Positions 10,918-18,504 of a stretch of DNA of 64,000 nucleotides are shown here, piece by piece. The stretch is from NCBI GenBank assembly GCA_050260515.1, contig JBLNCI010000038.1, positions 5,087-69,086 of the forward strand, in the 5' to 3' direction. Below the pieces are notes generated by a model. It had not been told where the DNA came from. It worked only from the letters and a program-made list of their open reading frames with translations, and made no database searches. Origin of the DNA: DATJIG01 sp050260515. GTDB lineage: Bacteria > Pseudomonadota > Alphaproteobacteria > SMXQ01. Positions within the stretch are counted from its first letter, which is position 1. Each line of letters opens with the position of its first letter. A program made the translations under genes and the position numbers.

Positions 10918-11420
10918 GCTCCGGCTCGATCACCGTCTCGACACCGCTCGGGACTCTCGCGATCACCGAGCGCGACGGCGCGCTCGTCGCCATCGACTGG
11001 CACGCGCCCCCAGCATCGCAACGCCGATCCACGGTGCTGCTCCAGCGGGCGAAGTCGCAGCTCGAACGCTATTTCGCGGGCGCGCTCACCCAATTTGCGC
11101 TCCCGTGCGCGCCAGCGGGCACTGCCTTCCAGCAGCGGGTGTGGGCGGCACTGTGCCGAATTCCTTACGGCGAGACCATCACCTACGGCGAGCTCGCGCG
11201 TCGGGTCGGATCGGCGCCGCGCGCGGTCGGCGCCGCGTGCGGTGCGAACCCGCTGCCGATCGTCATCCCATGTCATCGCGTCGTCGCGCGGAACGGCGCG
11301 CTGCACGGCTACTCCGGCATGGGCGGACTCGACACCAAGGCGCGACTCCTCGCGCTCGAGCGCGGCGAGGCGGACCTGTTCGGCTCCGGCGCCGACCGGC
11401 CCGGCCGAATTGCCTCGTGA
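10914..11420 (+). CDS. ogt: Methylated-DNA-[protein]-cysteine S-methyltransferase
   Basis: Suicide repair protein that removes methyl groups from O6-methylguanine. The 168-residue product has the acceptor motif PCHRV at about 119-123, the RVWAALCRIPYGETITYGELA helix-turn-helix region, and the arginine finger in APRAVGAACGANP. I chose the ATG that overlaps the preceding stop. It lacks an AraC-type domain, so it resembles Ogt rather than Ada. Confidence 0.92.
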   Translation: MSSGSITVSTPLGTLAITERDGALVAIDWHAPPASQRRSTVLLQRAKSQLERYFAGALTQFALPCAPAGTAFQQRVWAALCRIPYGETITYGELARRVGSAPRAVGAACGANPLPIVIPCHRVVARNGALHGYSGMGGLDTKARLLALERGEADLFGSGADRPGRIAS

Positions 11421-11509
11421 CGAGATACCGTCGATGCTGATTTAGTGCGGCTCCGGTTCAGACCGGAACCCCGCCTCGAAGACAACGCTGCAAGAACAAG
11501 AGGACGCTC

Positions 11510-12235
11510 ATGCCCGACATCCAGATCAACGCCGCTGACGGCGGCACCTTCTCCGCCTACCTCGCCGTTCCCGCGCAGATGCCTGCCCCCGGGCTCGTGC
11601 TGGCGCAGGAGATCTTCGGCGTGAACAAGGTGATGCGGACGATCGCCGACACGTTCGCGTCGCAGGGCTTCGTTGCGATCTGTCCGGACCTGTTCTGGCG
11701 CCAGGAGCCGAACGTGCAGATCACCGACGGCTCCGAGGCGGAATGGGCCAAGGCGTTCCAGCTCTTCCAGGGCTTCAACGTCGACAAGGGGGTGGACGAC
11801 CTGAAGGCCACGCTCGCGGCGTTGCGCAAGCGGCCGGAGTGCAACGGCAAGGTCGGCGCGATCGGCTACTGCCTCGGCGGATCGCTCGCCTATCTCATGG
11901 CGACGCGCTCGGACGCCGACTGCTCGGTCGGCTACTACGGCGTCAGCATCCAGCAGTACCTGGGCGAGGCGAAGAACATCAAGAAGCCGCTGCTCCTGCA
12001 CATCGCCGAGAACGACAAGTTCGTGCCGAAGGAAGCGCAGGAGCAGATCAAGGGTGCGCTCTCCGGCAATCCGCTGGTGACGATCCACAGCTATCCCGGC
12101 GCCGACCACGCGTTCGCCCGCGTCGGCGGCCAGTCGTATGTCGCCGAGACCGCATCGCTCGCCAACCAGCGCACCGAGGCCTTCCTCGACAAGAACCTCG
12201 GGCGGCCCGCGCGCAAGCGGCCGCACCAGGGCTGA
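11510..12235 (+). CDS. Dienelactone hydrolase family protein
   Basis: Alpha/beta hydrolase of 241 residues. The catalytic triad can be placed as Cys121 in GYCLGG, Asp169 in AENDKF and His200 in GADHAF, with the family's glutamate in QEIFG. It may open lactone rings or act as a carboxymethylenebutenolidase-like esterase. No aromatic-ring degradation genes are nearby, so the substrate is unknown. It is 12 bases upstream of the quinone oxidoreductase and probably co-transcribed with it. Confidence 0.88.
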   Translation: MPDIQINAADGGTFSAYLAVPAQMPAPGLVLAQEIFGVNKVMRTIADTFASQGFVAICPDLFWRQEPNVQITDGSEAEWAKAFQLFQGFNVDKGVDDLKATLAALRKRPECNGKVGAIGYCLGGSLAYLMATRSDADCSVGYYGVSIQQYLGEAKNIKKPLLLHIAENDKFVPKEAQEQIKGALSGNPLVTIHSYPGADHAFARVGGQSYVAETASLANQRTEAFLDKNLGRPARKRPHQG

Positions 12236-12247
12236 GCGGAGCGCGTC

Positions 12248-13225
12248 ATGGCCAAAGCGAAAGCCATCGTCATCCGCAAGGTCGGCGGCCCCGAGGCGAT
12301 GGAGTACACCGACGTCGACGTGCCGGAGCCCAAGGCGGGCGAGGCGCTGATCCGCCACACCGCGATCGGCCTCAACTTCATCGACACCTACTTCCGCAGC
12401 GGGCTCTATGCGGCGAATCCGCCGTTCGTGCTCGGCATGGAAGGCGCCGGCGTGGTCGAGAAGCTCGGCGAGGGAGTGACGGGCCTCAATGTCGGCGACC
12501 GGGTCGCCTATACCGGCCAGCTCGGCTCCTACTGCGAGCGTCGGGTCGTGCCCGCGGACCGCCTCGTCAAGGTGCCGAAGGACGTCTCCGACGAGACCGC
12601 CGCCGCGATGATGCTCAAGGGCCTCACCGCGCATTACCTGCTGCATCGCACCTATCGCGTCGGACCCGGCGACACGATCCTGGTGCATGCGGCGGCCGGC
12701 GGCGTCGGCCTGATCGTCTGCCAGTGGGCGAAGTTCCTCGGCGCCACCGTGATCGGCACGGTCGGCAGCGACGCCAAGGCGAAGCTCGCGAAGGACCACG
12801 GCTGCGATCACCCGATCGTCTACACCCGCGAGGATTTCGTCGCGCGCGTGAAGGAGATCACCGGCGGCAACGGCGTGCCGGTGGTCTACGACGGCGTCGG
12901 CAAGGACACCTTCGAGAAGTCGCTCGACTGTCTGCGCCCGCTCGGGCTGATGGTGAGCTTCGGCAACGCCTCGGGCCCGGTCCCGCCGATCAGCCTTCTC
13001 ACCCTCACGCAGAAGGGGTCGCTGTTCGTCACGCGCCCGACGCTCGCGCACTACGTCGCGCGCCGCGACGATCTCGACGACGCGGCGCAGGAGCTGTTCA
13101 AGGCGGTGCGCACCGGCGTCGTGCAGATCGAGATCGGCCGCAAGTATCCGCTCAAGGACGCGGCCCAGGCCCACAAGGACCTCGAGTCGCGCAAGACGAC
13201 CGGCTCGCAGGTGCTGCTGCCGTAG
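12248..13225 (+). CDS. Zinc-less quinone oxidoreductase (MDR family)
   Basis: NADPH-dependent medium-chain reductase of 325 residues, quinone oxidoreductase type. It shows the GroES-like N-terminal fold with IGLNFIDTYFRSGLY, the nucleotide-binding HAAAGGVGLIVCQWAK region, and no structural zinc cysteines. The C-terminal stretch (YPLKDAAQAHKDLESRKTTGS) is typical of Qor. The likely role is single-electron-safe reduction of quinones or enones. Confidence 0.9.
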   Translation: MAKAKAIVIRKVGGPEAMEYTDVDVPEPKAGEALIRHTAIGLNFIDTYFRSGLYAANPPFVLGMEGAGVVEKLGEGVTGLNVGDRVAYTGQLGSYCERRVVPADRLVKVPKDVSDETAAAMMLKGLTAHYLLHRTYRVGPGDTILVHAAAGGVGLIVCQWAKFLGATVIGTVGSDAKAKLAKDHGCDHPIVYTREDFVARVKEITGGNGVPVVYDGVGKDTFEKSLDCLRPLGLMVSFGNASGPVPPISLLTLTQKGSLFVTRPTLAHYVARRDDLDDAAQELFKAVRTGVVQIEIGRKYPLKDAAQAHKDLESRKTTGSQVLLP

Positions 13226-13228
13226 GCG

Positions 13229-13711
13229 TTAAGGAGCGAACAGCCGGCTGTCCCACCAGACGGGTTGATGCAGCGACGTCGCGATCCTCGGAAAGTCCGG
13301 GTGCTCCGGATTGATCAGGACGTTGCGCTCGATCCGCGCCACCACGCTCGGTACCAGCAGGATGAGAGAGCGCCGGCTTGTCTGCCACTCGTCGCCGTAG
13401 CGCTTGCTCGATGCGCCCGCCTGCTCAAACCAGTCGGGCAGCGCGGCGACGTTCAACACCTCGTAGGATACGCCGGGCGGTATCGTGATCTCGATGTAAT
13501 GCTGATTCGGCGGCACGCTCCCGCTGCCGTGAACCAGCTTCTCGAGCATCGCCGTGGAGTAGTGCTCGGCCGCGTAGATCATCGGGCACGCCGAGGTATT
13601 CCACCGGCCCGGGTAGAGTTTCGAGCCGGTCGCGTCGAAGATCGGATACGTCCCGTTCGGATCGCCGATTCGATAACAGATGAGAACGCGATCGAGAATC
13701 TGACCCGTCAC
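13229..13711 (-). CDS. RES-domain toxin of a type II toxin-antitoxin pair
   Basis: A 160-residue RES domain named for its conserved Arg, Glu and Ser. Visible hallmarks are the early CYRIGDPNG arginine region, GRWNT, and MIYAAEHYSTAMLEKLVH with the conserved Glu. Characterised RES toxins degrade NAD+ or ADP-ribosylate; that activity is inferred here. The start is a GTG overlapping the antitoxin stop (GTGA). This antitoxin-first order, with an Xre/MbcA/ParS-type partner, is the standard one. It is convergent with the quinone reductase, only 3 bases away. Confidence 0.9.
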   Translation of the reverse strand: MTGQILDRVLICYRIGDPNGTYPIFDATGSKLYPGRWNTSACPMIYAAEHYSTAMLEKLVHGSGSVPPNQHYIEITIPPGVSYEVLNVAALPDWFEQAGASSKRYGDEWQTSRRSLILLVPSVVARIERNVLINPEHPDFPRIATSLHQPVWWDSRLFAP

Positions 13712-14145
13712 GCGGCCGAGCCGGTTTCGAGCCGACCGAGAACGTCCCGCACGATCTGGGCGCCGACCTCGTTGTCGAGGACGAGATCGACCGGACGTCT
13801 GCGGTCCAACAGAGGATGCTCGCGGTACAGGAACTGCCGCGCCTGCTCTTCCGATTTCCAGATCCGAACCGCCATCTGCCACACGTCGGCGACGCGAGAC
13901 AGCACCGCGCTCTGCTCGGCACTCAGCTTCTTCGGCGGTTTCGCCTTGAGCCGCGCCAGCGTCGCACGCGGCACGATGCGGTACTTGAAGTGGGAGTCGC
14001 CGGGCGCCACCGCTTGCGCCACCCGCTCGAGGCTTTTCACCGGAAAGCCCTTATGCACCAGCGACAGATACTGCAGCGACGAGGCGATCCGGGCCGGGGG
14101 TTCGGCCAGACCCAGCACCTTGGCGGTTTCGAGAAAGTCGCTCAT
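13708..14145 (-). CDS. Xre/MbcA/ParS-type antitoxin
   Basis: Partner of the RES toxin, 145 residues. The N-terminal part is a DNA-binding helical region (RIVPRATLARLKAKPPKKLS). The C-terminal part is the MbcA/ParS/Xre toxin-binding domain, seen as ARQFLYREHPLLDRRRPVDL and DNEVGAQIVRDVLGRLETG. The start codon follows a strong palindromic operator/promoter at 14162-14189, implying autoregulation. Confidence 0.9.
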   Translation of the reverse strand: MSDFLETAKVLGLAEPPARIASSLQYLSLVHKGFPVKSLERVAQAVAPGDSHFKYRIVPRATLARLKAKPPKKLSAEQSAVLSRVADVWQMAVRIWKSEEQARQFLYREHPLLDRRRPVDLVLDNEVGAQIVRDVLGRLETGSAA

Positions 14146-14161
14146 TCCAGCCTCCCTCTAA

Positions 14162-14189
14162 TGAGACATAATATAGTCTCACATGAGAC
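14162..14189 (-). promoter_or_regulatory. Autoregulatory operator of the RES/Xre module
   Basis: A perfect inverted repeat TGAGAC-N8-GTCTCA (14162-14181) is followed by a third TGAGAC half-site (14184-14189). The 8-base spacer is all A/T and on the minus strand reads as a -10-like TATATTAT. It lies 17 bases upstream of the antitoxin start, so bound antitoxin would cover the promoter. Confidence 0.75.
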
Positions 14190-14263
14190 ATCCCGCAATG
14201 GCTCGCCGCCGGCTGCAGCCGCCTCTAAAATCCGCGGGCAACGCAGCCTTAGGACGATCCCTC

Positions 14264-15250
14264 ATGCGCGCGATGGTGCTCGATCGGGCCAACGCGCCGC
14301 TCCGGCTCACGGAGCGGGCGCGTCCGGCCGAGCCCGGCCCCGACGATGTGCTCATCAAGGTCCACGCCTGCGCGGTGTGCCGCACCGATCTCCACATCGT
14401 CGACGGCGAGCTGACGAACCCGAGGCTGCCGCTCGTTCCCGGCCACGAGATCGTTGGAACGGCAGTGGCGGTCGGCCGCAACGTCGAGCGCATCGCTGAG
14501 GGCGACCGCGTCGGCGTCCCGTGGCTCGGCTGGACGTGCGGGGTCTGCCAGTACTGCACCACAGGGCGCGAGAACCTGTGCCCGCGTGCCCGCTTCACCG
14601 GCTACGACATCGATGGCGGCTACGCCGAATACACGCTGGCACACCAGCACTTCTGCTTCGCCATCCCGCCCGCCTACGGAGACGTCGAAGCCGCGCCGCT
14701 CCTGTGCGCCGGTCTGATCGGCTATCGCGCATTGCGCATGGCCGGCGATGCGCGCCGCCTCGGCCTCTACGGCTTCGGCGCCGCGGCCCACATCGCCGTC
14801 CAGGTGGCGCGCCATCGCGGCCAGGAGGTCTACGCCTTTACCAAGCCCGGCGACGCGGCGGGGCAGGCGTTCGCCCGCGGCCTCGGCGCGGTATGGGCGG
14901 GCGACTCCGACAAGCCCGCGCCCGAGCCGCTCGACGCCGCGCTCATCTTCGCGCCGGTCGGCGCGCTGGTCCCGGCGGCGCTGGCGGCCACCGCCAAAGG
15001 TGGGACCGTCGTCTGCGCCGGCATCCACATGTCGGACATCCCGGCGTTCCCGTACCGCCTCCTGTGGGAGGAGCGCGTCGTGCGCTCGGTCGCCAACCTC
15101 ACCCGGCGCGACGGCGAGGAATTCCTCGCAATCGCGCCCGAGGTGCCGGTGCGCACGGCGACGACCCGATTCCCGCTCGAACGGGCGAACGAGGCGCTCG
15201 ACGTGGTGCGCCGCGGCGCGATCGAAGGCGCTGCGGTGCTGGTACCGTAG
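14264..15250 (+). CDS. Zinc-dependent alcohol dehydrogenase
   Basis: Medium-chain NAD(P)-linked dehydrogenase, 328 residues. Catalytic zinc ligands lie in CAVCRTDLH and PGHE. The structural zinc site is the four-cysteine lobe CGVCQYCTTGRENLC. The nucleotide fold has LGLYGFGAAAHIAVQVA. I chose the ATG at 14264 (MRAMVLDRANAPL), preceded by AGGA; upstream in-frame codons overlap the toxin-antitoxin operator. An AdhP-like alcohol/aldehyde substrate is inferred. Confidence 0.9.
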   Translation: MRAMVLDRANAPLRLTERARPAEPGPDDVLIKVHACAVCRTDLHIVDGELTNPRLPLVPGHEIVGTAVAVGRNVERIAEGDRVGVPWLGWTCGVCQYCTTGRENLCPRARFTGYDIDGGYAEYTLAHQHFCFAIPPAYGDVEAAPLLCAGLIGYRALRMAGDARRLGLYGFGAAAHIAVQVARHRGQEVYAFTKPGDAAGQAFARGLGAVWAGDSDKPAPEPLDAALIFAPVGALVPAALAATAKGGTVVCAGIHMSDIPAFPYRLLWEERVVRSVANLTRRDGEEFLAIAPEVPVRTATTRFPLERANEALDVVRRGAIEGAAVLVP

Positions 15251-15263
15251 CGTGAAGCGCTAC
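15247..15263. terminator. Possible bidirectional terminator hairpin
   Basis: GTAGCG-TGAAG-CGCTAC forms a 6-bp hairpin spanning the stop codons of two convergent genes. There is no T tract on either side, so this is weak. Confidence 0.35.
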
Positions 15264-15619
15264 CGCGCCCGCAGGAAGTTGATGCCGAACATCACCATCG
15301 ACGCGAGCACGAGCAGCGCTCCGACGATCGCTCCGGCCTCGATCCTCTGGGTCAGCGCGAAGTAAATGCCGACCGGGAAGACGATGACGCCGGCCAGCGC
15401 GACCCAGAAGTGCGCGGTCGCCCAGCCGTCGTTCTTGGCGAAGCCGGCGCGGTAGCCGAGGCCGAACAGGCCGAGCGACGCCCAGCCGACGAGGTTGATA
15501 TGAGCGTGCATCGGCGCGAGGCCGAAGTCCTGTCGCGCGGCCATGACGATGCCGACGAGCATGCCGACGATGGCGGCAAGCACCGCCAGTCCGAAGAAAC
15601 AGCGATCGATGTTTTGCAT
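15260..15619 (-). CDS. Small membrane protein, haem-copper-oxidase-like
   Basis: A 119-residue protein with about four hydrophobic segments. The segment APMHAHINLVGWASLGLFGLGYR resembles the histidine-bearing helices of cytochrome oxidase subunit I and related small haem-binding membrane proteins. No other oxidase gene is nearby. Function is unknown; the resemblance could reflect a haem- or copper-binding four-helix protein. I chose the ATG at 15619 (MQNIDRC...), because further upstream the frame is basic, low-complexity sequence. Confidence 0.7.
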   Translation of the reverse strand: MQNIDRCFFGLAVLAAIVGMLVGIVMAARQDFGLAPMHAHINLVGWASLGLFGLGYRAGFAKNDGWATAHFWVALAGVIVFPVGIYFALTQRIEAGAIVGALLVLASMVMFGINFLRAR

Positions 15620-15689
15620 GAGTGCCCCCCAAATGGCATTGAGCGGCACTGTATGGCCCCCGGGCGGGAGGCGGAAGTCCCAAGGTGCG

Positions 15690-16103
15690 CTAGAGGTCGC
15701 GCTTTTCGAAGTCGACGCAGGACAGCTCGAACGCCGCCAGTCCCTCTTCGAGGAAATCCGACACCAGCGGCGTGCCGATGATGTAGTCGGGCTCGCGGGC
15801 ATTGGCGCGGCCGCGGGCTTCCGCGAGTGCCTCCTCCCACTGCGTGCCGTCGAAATCGCCGCGGCCGATCCACATCAGCGCCAGCAGCTCGGCCTTCTCG
15901 TCGTCGTCGAGCGCCACGATGAACTCGCGCAGCTCCTGATAGGTCCCGTCGTTGGCGAAATCCTCGAGGATCTCGCGAAAGCCGGTGTCCGTCCCGTCAT
16001 CGTAGGAGCCCCCCGGCAGGACCGGCTCGACCTTGGCGTGGATCTCCCGCGCCATGACGACGATGAAGCAGACCTTCTCGGTGGCGATCGACGGCATCGG
16101 CAT
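15690..16103 (-). CDS. DUF3775 domain protein
   Basis: A 137-residue acidic cytoplasmic protein. The start MPMPSIATEKVCFIVVMAREIHAK and the middle segment LRELIVALDDDE-like (here LREFIVALDDDEKAELLALMWIGRGDF) match the DUF3775 family seen in alphaproteobacteria. No catalytic motif is obvious. It lies downstream of rho on the same strand, separated from it by an intrinsic terminator. Confidence 0.75.
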   Translation of the reverse strand: MPMPSIATEKVCFIVVMAREIHAKVEPVLPGGSYDDGTDTGFREILEDFANDGTYQELREFIVALDDDEKAELLALMWIGRGDFDGTQWEEALAEARGRANAREPDYIIGTPLVSDFLEEGLAAFELSCVDFEKRDL

Positions 16104-16162
16104 GGGGGGCTCCTCTTCGACGAAGCGAAACGGGCAAGTCGGCCCCGAGTTCCGGATGAGGG

Positions 16163-16200
16163 AAACGGAAAAAGAAAGGCCCGGACGCGGGTCCGGGCCT
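16163..16200 (-). terminator. Rho-independent terminator of the rho gene
   Basis: On the minus strand a 10-bp perfect stem (AGGCCCGGAC/GTCCGGGCCT, loop of 4) is followed by TTTCTTTTTCC. It begins 28 bases after the rho stop codon. Confidence 0.88.
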
Positions 16201-16227
16201 GTTCAGAGGTGTGCCTTGAATTCGGCG

Positions 16228-17484
16228 TCAGGTGTTCATGGAGTCGAAGAACCCGGCGTTGTCCTTCGTTTCCTTGAGCTTTCCGACCAGGAACTCCATC
16301 GCGTCGGTGACGCCCATCGGCATCAGGATGCGGCGCAGCACCCACATCTTCGACAGCGTGCCCTTGTCGACCAGCAGCTCTTCCTTGCGGGTGCCCGACT
16401 TGGTGATGTCGATCGCCGGGAAGGTCCGCTTGTCCGAGAGCTTGCGGTCGAGAATGATTTCCGAGTTACCGGTGCCCTTGAACTCCTCGAAGATGACCTC
16501 GTCCATGCGCGAGCCGGTGTCGATGAGCGCGGTGGCGATGATCGAGAGCGAGCCGCCCTCCTCGATGTTCCGCGCCGCGCCGAAGAAGCGCTTCGGGCGC
16601 TGCAACGCGTTGGCGTCGACGCCGCCGGTCAGCACCTTCCCCGACGAGGGAACGACGGTGTTGTAGGCGCGCGCAAGGCGGGTGATCGAGTCGAGCAGGA
16701 TGACGACATCGCGCTTGTGCTCGACCAGGCGCTTCGCCTTCTCGAGCACCATCTCGGTGACCTGCACGTGACGGGTTGCCGGCTCGTCGAACGTCGACGA
16801 CACGACCTCGCCCTTCACCGAGCGGGCCATGTCGGTCACTTCCTCGGGCCGCTCGTCGATCAGCAGGACGATGAGATAGACCTCGGGGTGATTGGCCGCG
16901 ATCGCGTGCGCGATGTTCTGCAGCATCACCGTTTTGCCGGTACGCGGCGGCGCGACGATCAGCGCGCGCTGGCCCTTGCCGAGCGGCGCGATCAGGTCGA
17001 TGACCCGCGTCGTCAGATCCTTCTTCGTCGGATCGTGCATCTCGAGCTTGAGCCGCTCGTCGGGATAGAGCGGCGTCAGGTTGTCGAAGTTGATCCGGTG
17101 CCGCACGTTCTCCGGCGGCTCGAAGTTGATCGTGTTGACCTTGAGCAGCGCGAAGTAGCGCTCGCCGTCCTTGGGCGATCGGATCTGCCCCTCGACGGTG
17201 TCGCCGGTGCGCAGGCCGAAGCGGCGCACCTGGGAAGGGCTCACGTAGATGTCGTCGGGGCCCGGCAGGTAGTTCGCCTCGGGCGAGCGCAGGAAGCCGA
17301 AGCCGTCCTGCAGGATTTCGAGCACGCCGTCGCCGTAGATCGCGGTGTCGTTCTCGGCGAGCTGCTTCAGGATCGCGAACATCATGTCCTGACGCCGCAG
17401 CGTCGACGCGTTCTCGATCTTGAGGTCCTCGGCGTAGGTGAGGAGTTCCGCGGGAGATTTCTTCTTCAGTTCCTGGAGGTGCAT
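16228..17484 (-). CDS. rho: Transcription termination factor Rho
   Basis: Hexameric RNA helicase that ends transcription. At 418 residues it is normal length, with an N-terminal Rho domain (MHLQELKKKSPAELL), the RNA-binding cold-shock-like domain (GFGFLRSPEANYLPGPDDIYVSPSQ), the P-loop APPRTGKTVMLQ, and the Q/R-loop regions near the C terminus. A 270-base leader precedes it, with a good promoter at its far end. Long leaders are common for autogenously controlled rho genes. The stop is followed by an intrinsic terminator. Confidence 0.97.
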   Translation of the reverse strand: MHLQELKKKSPAELLTYAEDLKIENASTLRRQDMMFAILKQLAENDTAIYGDGVLEILQDGFGFLRSPEANYLPGPDDIYVSPSQVRRFGLRTGDTVEGQIRSPKDGERYFALLKVNTINFEPPENVRHRINFDNLTPLYPDERLKLEMHDPTKKDLTTRVIDLIAPLGKGQRALIVAPPRTGKTVMLQNIAHAIAANHPEVYLIVLLIDERPEEVTDMARSVKGEVVSSTFDEPATRHVQVTEMVLEKAKRLVEHKRDVVILLDSITRLARAYNTVVPSSGKVLTGGVDANALQRPKRFFGAARNIEEGGSLSIIATALIDTGSRMDEVIFEEFKGTGNSEIILDRKLSDKRTFPAIDITKSGTRKEELLVDKGTLSKMWVLRRILMPMGVTDAMEFLVGKLKETKDNAGFFDSMNT

Positions 17485-17727
17485 TGGCTAACCGATGGGG
17501 GCTGAACCGATAGGGGGCTGGGAGCGGTGGAGAACGTGCGGAGGACGATGGAGGGGGTGGGAGATCGCCCGCACATGCTTCCCTGGCGTTTGAGGCTCTG
17601 GCCTCGGCCGGACCAAGCTAAGTGCTTGGATTTATAGGGGAAGTCTGCGGGGGTTCTGTTGTTGCGGCGCCGCGAGGGTGCCGTGAGGATGGGCTGAATC
17701 TGTAGCGAAAAGCCGAAGCGCTGTCAA
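17485..17727 (-). promoter_or_regulatory. rho promoter and leader
   Basis: On the minus strand TTGACA (17727-17722) and TACAGA (17704-17699) are separated by exactly 17 bases, giving a good sigma-70-type promoter. About 200 bases of G-poor, C-rich untranslated leader (as read on the minus strand) follow before the rho ATG. That composition suits Rho-dependent self-attenuation, which is inference. Confidence 0.65.
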
Positions 17728-17754
17728 ACGGGCCGCGCGAGGGCGCCGATCACG

Positions 17755-17997
17755 TTATCGGCAGGAAAATCGGCTGAGGCTGCTCGAGTCGCCGCGTTCG
17801 CGCGGCAGGACGACGGCCGCCTTGTTGAAGGTCGCGCAGTACGCCGCCGCGGCGTTCCGGCGATCGGTCTCGCCGCTGCCCTTGAAGATTACGCCGTCGG
17901 AGTCGCCGCTGACCTTGTCGGGAGGACTGCCGCTGAACAGACCCATTCCGCATCCGGAGAGGAGCAGGATGGCGACGAGGGGGATCGCGATCTTCAT
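17755..17997 (-). CDS. Small lipoprotein, function unknown
   Basis: An 80-residue protein with a clear lipoprotein signal, MKIAIPLVAILLLSGCGMG. The mature part is short, polar and holds two further cysteines (AAYCATF and a C-terminal FSCR). I do not recognise a family. It sits between hemJ and rho, on the same strand as both. Confidence 0.7.
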   Translation of the reverse strand: MKIAIPLVAILLLSGCGMGLFSGSPPDKVSGDSDGVIFKGSGETDRRNAAAAYCATFNKAAVVLPRERGDSSSLSRFSCR

Positions 17998-18050
17998 GGG
18001 CCGGCAGCCTAAGGCGCAGCGCTCTTGATCGCAAGGCGTGGACCCCGCCA

Positions 18051-18491
18051 TCAGAACGGCTTGACGATCGCGAGGATGACGATGGCGATCATCAGGATCG
18101 TCGGAATCTCGTTGGCGATCCGGAAGAACCGCGCCGAGTGCACGCGCTCGTCGCGCTCGAACTCCTTCCGCCAGCGCGCCATCTGGCCGTGAAGCGCGGC
18201 CAGCACCAGCACCAGCAGTACCTTGAGGTGGAACCACGCGCCGAGGTTGCCGAGGCCTTCGACATAGGCGAGCGCGCCGCCGAGCGCGAACACCGCGACC
18301 ATCGCCGGATTGATGATCGCGCGCAGGAGCCTCCGCTCCATCACCTTGAACGTCTCCGAGAGATCCGAGCCGACGCGCGTGCCCGCGTGATAGACGAACA
18401 GCCGCGGCAGGTAGAGAAGGCCTGCCAGCCACGCGATCACCGCGATGACGTGCAGGGCCTTCAGCCAGACGATCCAACCGGACAGTTCCAT
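18051..18491 (-). CDS. hemJ: Protoporphyrinogen IX oxidase HemJ
   Basis: Inner-membrane, haem-dependent enzyme for the penultimate haem step, used where hemG/hemY are absent. The 146-residue product has four hydrophobic helices. It shows the conserved His in LKALHVIAVIAWLAGLLYLPRLFVYH and the family pattern AIINPAMVAVFALGG...WFHLKVLLVL. It lies 13 bases downstream of hemH, with hemE next. The ATG at 18491 is preceded by GGAGG. Confidence 0.93.
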   Translation of the reverse strand: MELSGWIVWLKALHVIAVIAWLAGLLYLPRLFVYHAGTRVGSDLSETFKVMERRLLRAIINPAMVAVFALGGALAYVEGLGNLGAWFHLKVLLVLVLAALHGQMARWRKEFERDERVHSARFFRIANEIPTILMIAIVILAIVKPF

Positions 18492-18504
18492 CACCGCCTC
18501 CTCC

